Shown in pieces: positions 1 through 5,341 of a stretch of DNA of 5,341 bases. Under the pieces are notes generated by a model. That model was not told the DNA's origin. It worked only from the letters and a program-made list of their open reading frames with translations, and made no database searches. The DNA comes from Actinomycetota bacterium (GTDB lineage Bacteria; Actinomycetota; Actinomycetes; Nanopelagicales; Nanopelagicaceae), in the NCBI GenBank assembly GCA_009700405.1, contig WLMD01000111.1, positions 1 through 5,341 on the forward strand, written 5' to 3'. Made by a program: the position numbers and the translations under genes. The first letter of the stretch is position 1. Each line of letters starts with the position of its first letter.

Positions 1-272
1 GATGAATCAAATGCCCCACCTGCATTATTTACTAAAATATCTATTTCTATCCCGGCAATTGACGCTACGAACGCATCGACACTCGATTGATCGGTAACGT
101 CTAAGAGATGCGCTTCGATATTTTCGTTACGTCCCGCGAGCTCTTCTAAGCGCTCAAAGCGGCGGGCAGCGGCAAATACTCGATAGCCATTTTGGGCGAG
201 CAGTAGGGCAGTGGCGGCACCAATTCCTGAACTGGCTCCAGTTACAACAGCAACTTTTCTTAGTGTGCTCAT
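1..272 (-). CDS. Short-chain dehydrogenase/reductase, N-terminal part (cut by left edge)
   Basis: This is an NAD(P)-dependent oxidoreductase of the classical SDR family with a Rossmann fold, probably cytosolic. Ninety residues are visible. The dinucleotide-binding motif TGASSGIG is at residues 11-18, LDVTD (adenine-ring contact region) at 57-61, and NNAG at 82-85. Two arginines at 37-38, after the second beta strand, favour NADP(H) over NAD(H). The stretch ARRFERLEEL resembles YdfG-like 3-hydroxy acid/serine dehydrogenases, but the catalytic Ser-Tyr-Lys residues and the substrate pocket lie beyond the window, so the substrate is unknown. The ATG at 272 sits 11 residues before the glycine motif, normal for the family, and AAGG lies just upstream of it. 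It is codirectional with the SOUL/FAD/ALDH cluster but separated from it by 136 bp, so it may have its own promoter. Confidence 0.9.
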   Translation of the reverse strand, partial: MSTLRKVAVVTGASSGIGAATALLLAQNGYRVFAAARRFERLEELAGRNENIEAHLLDVTDQSSVDAFVASIAGIEIDILVNNAGGAFDS

Positions 273-283
273 GCCTTCAGTTA

Positions 284-311
284 AACATAGAATGCCAAGA
301 AAAATACTCAA
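284..311 (-). promoter_or_regulatory. Possible promoter for the SDR gene
   Basis: On the minus strand, TTGAGT (306-311) is followed after 16 bp by TATGTT (284-289), a plausible -35/-10 pair. The -10 ends 11 nt before the SDR start codon, which would leave only a very short leader. A second TTGAGT copy lies at 314-319, forming a short direct repeat. The rest of the 136-bp gap (273-408) holds no hairpin followed by T residues that I could see and no convincing gene, so readthrough from the upstream cluster remains possible. The call rests only on matches to consensus. Confidence 0.3.
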
Positions 312-408
312 CGACTCAAAAAGATCGCTCTGACCAGTTGATTTTCTTCTTCTTGCACCCACAACGACATACTCGTGTAACCGCAGCTACCTTTTAGTGA
401 GTTAATCC

Positions 409-933
409 TTAAAGATGCGCAGGAATCACGATCTCGTTGTACTGCAAGAAGCCAGGTTTAAATGGCGGATCAAAACGACAGATTCGGGTTTCATCAGAGA
501 GTGCGATGTTGGCTTTAGAAGCACTTGCGCGAAGCTCTATGGCCATCTTTCTTGATAATTCATCGGTTGCTCTTCCGCGGAATGATTTGGCAACACATGT
601 TTCCGAATCTAATTCGCGCAATTTAACCTGTGAATCGTTGGGATGTGGCAAGTGGCCAAAGGTGCTACCTGATGGCATTACAAAGGAGACGTACCATTCG
701 GCGGATTCGGAACTATCTGCTTTTTGGGCGGTGATTACCGGGGCAGTCATCGCGATTTTCTCCGATGATTTATTTCCCTTTGAAATGTAGTTGAATAATG
801 AAGCGAAAGCGCTGCTTGTTGCAGTTGAGTATTGAGCAGAAACTTTGACCTCTGCGATGACACATGGCAGATATTCACGAAGCTCAAAATCCTCATAGGT
901 GCGGAGCACTGTAAATTCTTGTCGATCAGTCAT
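409..933 (-). CDS. SOUL-family heme-binding-like protein
   Basis: This is a 174-residue protein of the SOUL/HBP family (heme-binding protein family first described in vertebrates, also widespread in bacteria). Family hallmarks appear in order: YEDFELREY (13-21), FNYISKGN (47-54), the highly typical KIAMTAPV (59-66), a VSFVMPS strand (82-88), an FRG motif (118-120) and a C-terminal NEIVIP strand. The length fits a complete single domain. There is no signal peptide or membrane segment, so it should be cytosolic. Members bind heme or other tetrapyrroles in a hydrophobic cleft, but bacterial roles are poorly known and binding here is not proven. The start is supported by AGGTAGG about 8 nt upstream. 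It begins 16 bp after the flavoenzyme stop codon and is probably cotranscribed with it. Confidence 0.9.
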   Translation of the reverse strand: MTDRQEFTVLRTYEDFELREYLPCVIAEVKVSAQYSTATSSAFASLFNYISKGNKSSEKIAMTAPVITAQKADSSESAEWYVSFVMPSGSTFGHLPHPNDSQVKLRELDSETCVAKSFRGRATDELSRKMAIELRASASKANIALSDETRICRFDPPFKPGFLQYNEIVIPAHL

Positions 934-949
934 ACAACAAGCCTACCTA

Positions 950-2113
950 CTAAACGATGTTGTACTCGGGACGCAATTGACCAGAACCCTGGAATCTATC
1001 TGCGCTTAACTGCTTGATTTCCACGAATGGTTGCTTATCTAGGTAGAGATCGCGCAAGATTTCACCAATAGCTGGTCCTTGCAAGAATCCATGACCGCTA
1101 AAACCTGTGGCATAAAAGAATCGTGAAACTTTTGTGAACTCACCAAGAATCGCATTGTGATCGGGGGTTACTTCATACAAGCCAGCCCAACCCTTGCCAA
1201 TACCGACATCCATCAAACGAGGAGCTCTATGGATTGCGATTTCGCCAAGCTTTTCCAGGAAGTCAGGATCGCGCATGAGATCAAAGCCAACGGGTGTGCT
1301 CTTATCGGAAAATCCCATCAAGAGACCTTTGCCCTCGCGGTGCCAGTAGAGCGATGAAGAGTAATCAATTGTCATCGGCATTTGTGCAGGCAAGTCAGCG
1401 AAAGATTCATCCAGTGCTTCAGTAATTACTAGTTCTCGCTTGTATGGAGTTACTGGCAGGTCCAACCCAACCATCGCGGCAATTTGTGGGGACCATGCAC
1501 CAGCGCAGTTAATAACAGTGTGTGTCTTTACATTTCCGGCAGTTGTCTCAACGGAGGTAATTTCTCCATCGACAACCACAATATTTGTTACTTCAACGCC
1601 CGTAAGGATTGTTGCACCGAGTTGTTTTGCACCTCGCGCATAACCAAGTACAACAGCCTCAGGAGTGCAGTGACCATCGTTGGGTGTGAAAGAACAGGCC
1701 AAGACATCGGAAGTCTCCAACAGGGGAGAGATCTTCTTGGCCTCATCAGGGGTAAGCATGTGGGACTCAACGCTAAAGCTTCTATGAATTTCAGTTGATT
1801 TTTCAAAGAGGTCAACATCTTCTTGCTTAGTTAAGGCAAAGAGATAACCGGCTCTATGAAGATCAATTTCATATCCAGGTCGATCATTGAATTTCGCAAA
1901 GAGGTCAAGCGACCTAGCTCCTAGCGCAACATTGAAAGCATCCGAGAAGTTAGCTCGTACGCCACCTGCTGCTTTGGATGTCGAACCACTAGCCAGCTCA
2001 TTCTTTTCAAAGAGTATGACTGAGACGCCAGCTTCAGCTAAGTGGAAAGCAGCGGAAGCGCCCATGACGCCTCCGCCAACAATTACTACATCAACTTCGA
2101 CTGGCAGTGACAT
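950..2113 (-). CDS. FAD-dependent oxidoreductase, DAO family (sarcosine/D-amino acid oxidase-like)
   Basis: This 387-residue flavoprotein of the DAO superfamily (sarcosine oxidase, glycine oxidase, dimethylglycine and D-amino acid dehydrogenases) is full length for single-domain members. The N-terminal FAD-binding motif GGGVMG is at residues 13-18, with the ribose-binding Glu36 ending the second strand. GSTSKAAGGVR (43-53) matches the second FAD contact loop typical of sarcosine-oxidase beta-like proteins. The C-terminal TGFSGHGFLQGPAIG (336-350) is the usual closing FAD motif. Such enzymes oxidise a C-N bond of an amino acid or amine, giving an imine that hydrolyses to an oxo compound. At the position of the covalent-FAD cysteine of monomeric sarcosine oxidase there appears to be Gly311 (GLYEVTPD), so FAD is probably non-covalent. 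It starts 7 bp after the ALDH stop with no clear ribosome binding site, which suggests translational coupling. The substrate is unknown. Confidence 0.88.
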   Translation of the reverse strand: MSLPVEVDVVIVGGGVMGASAAFHLAEAGVSVILFEKNELASGSTSKAAGGVRANFSDAFNVALGARSLDLFAKFNDRPGYEIDLHRAGYLFALTKQEDVDLFEKSTEIHRSFSVESHMLTPDEAKKISPLLETSDVLACSFTPNDGHCTPEAVVLGYARGAKQLGATILTGVEVTNIVVVDGEITSVETTAGNVKTHTVINCAGAWSPQIAAMVGLDLPVTPYKRELVITEALDESFADLPAQMPMTIDYSSSLYWHREGKGLLMGFSDKSTPVGFDLMRDPDFLEKLGEIAIHRAPRLMDVGIGKGWAGLYEVTPDHNAILGEFTKVSRFFYATGFSGHGFLQGPAIGEILRDLYLDKQPFVEIKQLSADRFQGSGQLRPEYNIV

Positions 2114-2120
2114 GAAGTTG

Positions 2121-3617
2121 TTAGGACTTCAGATCAAATGATGGGTCATGATGGATTTCAATGACATCCATCTGTGCTTTCTGCAGTTTATTTGACCAAT
2201 CCCAGTTCATTGATTGCCAACGGGTGAATTGATCCAGCACCCAGATACCACTTTGACGTGAGCCGTTTCCGCTCAAGCCGTTTCCACCAAAGGGAAGGTG
2301 TGCTTCTGCGCCAGATGTTGAGTTATTGATAGAGACCATTCCAGCAGAGATTCCTTCTCTAAAACGCCAAACGTTCTGCGGATCCGTTGTATAGATCGCA
2401 CATGAAAGTCCGTAACCATGGCCATTACCTAGTTCGATGGCTTCATCAAGAGTCGAGAACTTTCCGACAGTGACAAGTGGGCCAAAAGTTTCGGTGCTGT
2501 AGAGAGCATCTGCTTTTGTAATTCCAGAAACAATAACTGGGTGAGCAAATACGCCCTTATCTGGATCTCCCACGAAGCCTTTACGAGGATTGCTTGCGCT
2601 GATTCGTCCCGTAGATGTAGATCCCGAAACTTTATGATGAGGTTGAATCATTTCGAGGTGGCCTAGGTGATTGGCAAGATATTTCTCGCTGATCATTGGA
2701 CCAAAGAGGACATCAGCAAATGGATCACCAACAGCGGCATTTTCTACCAGGGCTGTGAATTTCGCTAAGAATGATTCGTAGATAGATTCGTGTAACCACA
2801 GCGTGCCAAGGGATGTGCAACGCTGACCCGCGGTTCCAAATCCAGCAAAGAGTGCGCCATCTAGCGCAAGGTCGATATTTGCATCTGGCATAACCACCAT
2901 TGGGTTCTTTCCACCCAATTCAAGGCATGCGCTCTGGATGTATTCACCAGTCTTGGCGCCGATCTTCTTGCCAACTTCTGTGGATCCAGTGAAGCCCACC
3001 TTATTGATGAGGCCCTCGCTCAGGCCAGTTTCTAGCGCAGCAAAAGTTTCGGCGCCATCGGCAACGATTGTCATCAAGATATCTTTTGGCACTCCACCTG
3101 CGTGGAAAATCTCAGTCAGAGCAAGTGCAACAGCCGGTGTGAATTCTGATGGCTTCCATACAACGGAGTTTCCCGAAAGAAGCGCTGGCACGATGTACCA
3201 AGACGGAACAGCGGTTGGGAAGTTTCCTGCAGTGATAACAAAAACATTTCCCACTGGCATTCTGAAAGTGAATAGATTCTTATTCTGCATCTCGCTAGGG
3301 ACGGTCTGACCATACATACGGCGACCTTCACCTAGAAAGAAATCACAGGTATCAATTACTTCTTGCACTTCACCGAGGGCTTCTGGATAAACCTTGCCCA
3401 TTTCCTTGGTGATCAGTTGCGCTAAGACCTCTTTATTGCGTTCTACCAAACGTCCAACATTTGCAATGATTCGCCCGCGCGTTGGGGCCGGAAGTTTCGC
3501 CCAACCTTTCTGCGCTGCTTTCGTTGTGCGCATTACCGCAACAATTTCGGCCGCAGTGGCTTCAGGAACAGTGGCTATTACTTCGGATGTATTTGCTGGA
3601 TTAGTTGATGTGAACAT
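2121..3617 (-). CDS. NAD(P)-dependent aldehyde dehydrogenase (ALDH superfamily)
   Basis: This complete 498-residue ALDH oxidises an aldehyde to a carboxylic acid with NAD(P)+. Key residues are all visible: oxyanion Asn132 in AGNFP, cofactor-binding Lys155 in WKPSE, the GFTGST loop (208-213), general base Glu233 in LELGGK, nucleophile Cys267 in GQRCTS, and Glu376 in ETFGP. The substrate-loop SGAE (435-438) and the NFPTAV segment recall ALDH7-type (alpha-aminoadipic semialdehyde) and 2-oxoglutarate-semialdehyde dehydrogenases, so a semialdehyde of an amino-acid pathway is a reasonable guess but unproven. The region 321-355 lacks the usual glycine-rich GA..L.GG pattern. It is the first gene of the minus-strand cluster, upstream of the flavoenzyme by 7 bp and divergent from the ThDP gene. 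The chosen ATG gives a typical N-terminus. No strong Shine-Dalgarno is present, so a leaderless transcript is possible. Confidence 0.93.
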   Translation of the reverse strand: MFTSTNPANTSEVIATVPEATAAEIVAVMRTTKAAQKGWAKLPAPTRGRIIANVGRLVERNKEVLAQLITKEMGKVYPEALGEVQEVIDTCDFFLGEGRRMYGQTVPSEMQNKNLFTFRMPVGNVFVITAGNFPTAVPSWYIVPALLSGNSVVWKPSEFTPAVALALTEIFHAGGVPKDILMTIVADGAETFAALETGLSEGLINKVGFTGSTEVGKKIGAKTGEYIQSACLELGGKNPMVVMPDANIDLALDGALFAGFGTAGQRCTSLGTLWLHESIYESFLAKFTALVENAAVGDPFADVLFGPMISEKYLANHLGHLEMIQPHHKVSGSTSTGRISASNPRKGFVGDPDKGVFAHPVIVSGITKADALYSTETFGPLVTVGKFSTLDEAIELGNGHGYGLSCAIYTTDPQNVWRFREGISAGMVSINNSTSGAEAHLPFGGNGLSGNGSRQSGIWVLDQFTRWQSMNWDWSNKLQKAQMDVIEIHHDPSFDLKS

Positions 3618-3623
3618 AGGCCC

Positions 3624-3629
3624 ATTCTG
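3624..3629 (-). promoter_or_regulatory. Possible -10 element for the ALDH cluster
   Basis: Read on the minus strand this is CAGAAT, which matches TATAAT at four of six positions and keeps the key second-position A and final T. It ends exactly 6 nt before the ALDH start codon, the spacing expected if transcription starts at the A of ATG (leaderless). An alternative -10, TATTTT at 3642-3647 on the same strand, would give a leader of about 18 nt containing GGGAC. I cannot choose between them from sequence alone, and no clear -35 is visible. Confidence 0.3.
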
Positions 3630-3659
3630 TCCCAGAAGAGGAAAATACCAAAATGACGC

Positions 3660-3665
3660 TAGTGT
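3660..3665 (+). promoter_or_regulatory. Possible -10 element for the ThDP enzyme gene (leaderless)
   Basis: TAGTGT fits the actinobacterial TANNNT -10 pattern and ends 6 nt before the ATG at 3672, so transcription would start at or next to the start codon. No Shine-Dalgarno stands at a usable distance from this ATG: the nearest purine run, AGAAGAGGAAAA, lies about 28 nt away. An in-frame GTG at 3666 is an alternative start two codons upstream, with an in-frame TAG just before it at 3660-3662. The hexamer overlaps an imperfect 10-bp palindrome (3656-3665), so regulator binding here is conceivable. Confidence 0.35.
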
Positions 3666-3671
3666 GTGACC

Positions 3672-5341
3672 ATGGAATCCGCCAGCCGCACAGTTGCTGC
3701 CGTTATCTTAGATTTACTCGCAGAAGCGGGCATTACTAAGGTCTTTGGAATTCCCGGAGTTCACAATTTAGGTTTCTGGAACGCGATCGCACCAGGGCGA
3801 CCTGAAATAGTTGGTGTGCGCCACGAACAAAGTTGTGTTTATGCTGCCGATGGTGTGGCGCGCGCAACAGGAAAGCTCTCCGTTGCGCTCACGACTACCG
3901 GACCAGGGGCTGCAAATACTTTAGGCGCCTTTGGAGAAGCAGCGATTTCTGGCTCACCTATTTTGGTTATCTCATCAGAGACTCCCATGCGAAATAGATC
4001 CGCTAGCGGTGCTCGCGGAATTTTGCATGAGATGTCAGATCAAGCCTCGCTCTTTAGACCACTTTCTAAGAAGGTCTCTTGCGAAGGCACCGAATGGATT
4101 CTTGCTAGGAGTACTACCACTGCCGAAGAAGCCATCAGCGCTGTTGTTGATTTCCTAGCGCTGTTAGTGGCCCCACCAACGGGCGCCGGATATATCGGTG
4201 TTCCAGCTGATGTTTTGAATCAAACTTATACCGGAGAAGCTCCCCACGCCTCTATGTTTTGCATAGATTATTTTGTTAACTCACGCAATGAAGTAACTAA
4301 TAACTCACCATTGCTTGGCGCCCTCAAAGATAAAAAGAAGATTGCAATCTGGGCTGGTGGCGGTGCAACACAGGCCAGTGAAGAAATCAAAGCCCTTTCA
4401 GAACACCTGGGCGCTCCAATCTTTACATCATTTGCAGGCCGGGGGATAGGCGCAGGAAGTCCTCATTACATTACCTTGCCAATTCACGAACCCGAGGTTG
4501 AAGAAATATTGGCATCATCTGATGCGCTCATTGTTTTAGGTAGTCAATTAGATGGAATGAATACAAAGAATTGGAGTATTCCGTTTCCAGAGACAGTCTG
4601 CGTTATTGATGCAAACCCTGCGGTGACGCTTCGCAATGTTAAAGCAACTCTCTCAATCACGACAGATCAATTAAATAAATACGTCACTGGATTGATGGAC
4701 CTTCCTGCACAAGAGCCATGGATAAATGTTTCGCAAGTGTGTGACAAGGCTCGTGCCAGAATTGCCACAAGCGATAAAGGCAAAGCAGGTATGGCCCTTG
4801 TTCAAGCAATTGATAACGCGTGGCCGGCTGAGAATTACATTGTCTGCGATATGGCAATTTCTGGTTACTGGACTGGTGTTTATAGTTCAACGAAGAAACC
4901 TCGACATATTTCCTACCCAGTTGGCTGGGGGACTCTCGGCTTTGGATTACCAGCAAGCATTGGTCCATCCTCAATCGGATACACAACTCTTGTTGTTTGT
5001 GGCGATGGCGGAATCGCATTTGGTCTGGGCGAATTAGCCACAGTTGCTCAGGAGAAATTGCCCGTAACAATTTTGCTTCACGATGATGGTGGATACGGAA
5101 TGTTGCGCTTTGACCAGCAAGTGATGAACCACCCAGAGCGCGGAGTAGATCTCTTTAATCCTGATTGGGGCCAACTGGCATCTGCCTTTGGACTTGAATT
5201 CATCGAAGCAGATCTAAATACCTTAGAAGGTGTACTCACCAAACGCGCGAAAGAGAAATCACCAGCGATTGTTCTATTGCGAGATTCCATTTACCCACCT
5301 CGCAGTACAAGTCCACGATGGGGCGAAAAAGACCCTAGTTA
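3672..5341 (+). CDS. ThDP-dependent 2-oxo acid decarboxylase / acetolactate synthase-like enzyme
   Basis: The frame is open for 556 codons to the right edge, and the last two bases (TA) may begin the stop, so the protein is probably nearly complete. The three-domain plan of the POX/acetolactate-synthase/benzoylformate-decarboxylase superfamily is clear. The N-terminal Pyr domain has catalytic Glu52 in VRHEQS, TTTGPGAANT (74-83) and LHEMSDQ (118-124). The middle domain spans roughly 190-345 with IWAGGGA (226-232) and an LGSQLDG segment. The C-terminal PP domain has GWGTLGFGLPASIG (418-431), then GDGG (444-447) and GGYGMLR. The LHE.SDQ stretch recalls AruI-type 2-oxo acid decarboxylases more than anabolic acetolactate synthase, from memory only. 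Oddly, the Asn-Asn ending the ThDP/Mg motif is Asp471-Asp472. No small regulatory subunit gene is visible, and it is divergent from the ALDH cluster, which suggests a catabolic decarboxylase that makes an aldehyde. It is probably cytosolic, as a tetramer like its relatives. Confidence 0.88.
   Translation, partial: MESASRTVAAVILDLLAEAGITKVFGIPGVHNLGFWNAIAPGRPEIVGVRHEQSCVYAADGVARATGKLSVALTTTGPGAANTLGAFGEAAISGSPILVISSETPMRNRSASGARGILHEMSDQASLFRPLSKKVSCEGTEWILARSTTTAEEAISAVVDFLALLVAPPTGAGYIGVPADVLNQTYTGEAPHASMFCIDYFVNSRNEVTNNSPLLGALKDKKKIAIWAGGGATQASEEIKALSEHLGAPIFTSFAGRGIGAGSPHYITLPIHEPEVEEILASSDALIVLGSQLDGMNTKNWSIPFPETVCVIDANPAVTLRNVKATLSITTDQLNKYVTGLMDLPAQEPWINVSQVCDKARARIATSDKGKAGMALVQAIDNAWPAENYIVCDMAISGYWTGVYSSTKKPRHISYPVGWGTLGFGLPASIGPSSIGYTTLVVCGDGGIAFGLGELATVAQEKLPVTILLHDDGGYGMLRFDQQVMNHPERGVDLFNPDWGQLASAFGLEFIEADLNTLEGVLTKRAKEKSPAIVLLRDSIYPPRSTSPRWGEKDPS

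Noticed and set aside
308..370. Minus-strand 20-codon open frame (starts MSLWVQEEEN) in the gap between the SOUL and SDR genes
   Set aside because: It has no Shine-Dalgarno or well-placed -10 element, is very short, and resembles nothing I recognise. An open frame of this size is expected by chance.
273..408. Rho-independent terminator after the SOUL gene
   Set aside because: I found no GC-rich stem followed by a T run on the minus strand. The T-rich stretches present are not preceded by a hairpin.
437..790. Plus-strand open frame of 117 codons
   Set aside because: It lies fully antisense to the SOUL gene, whose family motifs fix the real frame. Its translation shows no recognisable domain.
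3653..3739. Plus-strand 28-codon open frame with a GAGGA-like ribosome binding site, overlapping the start of the ThDP gene
   Set aside because: The overlap puts it out of frame with a strongly supported gene, the product is unrecognised, and the purine run may be incidental. It could act as a small leader frame, but nothing supports this.
4684..5070. Minus-strand open frame of 128 codons
   Set aside because: It is antisense to the ThDP gene PP domain, where the plus-strand frame has clear conserved motifs. The antisense translation is Gln-rich, low in structure and unrecognised.
3672..5341. Assignment of the ThDP gene as ilvB (anabolic acetolactate synthase large subunit)
   Set aside because: There are no ilvN, ilvC or leuA neighbours, the LHE.SDQ and Asp-Asp features are atypical for that enzyme, and the context is catabolic. 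Only the superfamily is called.

Overview
This is a gene-dense stretch of bacterial chromosome with short or very short gaps. It carries five protein genes, two of them cut by the window edges. Base composition is moderate to slightly AT-rich by eye (not counted), gaps of 7 to 54 bp predominate, and Shine-Dalgarno sequences are weak or missing at several starts. Extended -10-like TANNNT hexamers lie about 6 nt upstream of ATG at the divergent promoter, a pattern common for leaderless mRNAs in Actinobacteria. I infer a streamlined, mid-GC actinobacterium, such as the freshwater acI/Nanopelagicales type. This rests on style and protein flavour, not on a marker gene.

Layout: On the minus strand, reading right to left, is a tight cluster. 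An aldehyde dehydrogenase (3617-2121) is followed after 7 bp by an FAD-dependent DAO-family oxidoreductase (2113-950), and 16 bp later by a SOUL-family heme-binding-like protein (933-409). After a 136-bp gap comes the N-terminal 90 residues of a short-chain dehydrogenase/reductase (272 to beyond position 1). Diverging from the aldehyde dehydrogenase across a 54-bp intergenic region is a thiamine-diphosphate (ThDP) dependent decarboxylase/synthase-like gene on the plus strand (3672 to the right edge). Its 556 codons are open throughout, and the last two bases are TA, so a stop codon may begin exactly at the edge.

How the genes could work together: A DAO-type flavoenzyme can oxidatively deaminate an amino or N-methyl amino acid, or an amine. 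A ThDP enzyme of this type can decarboxylate a 2-oxo acid to an aldehyde, and the aldehyde dehydrogenase can oxidise that to a carboxylic acid. Together they would form a small amino-acid-to-acid catabolic module, logically parallel to the D-arginine dehydrogenase / 2-ketoarginine decarboxylase (AruI) / aldehyde dehydrogenase route. The substrate cannot be read from the sequence, and the three enzymes may not share one. The most unusual molecular detail is in the ThDP protein, where the canonical Asn-Asn end of the cofactor/metal motif is Asp-Asp. No RNA genes, mobile elements, CRISPR arrays or extended repeats were seen.
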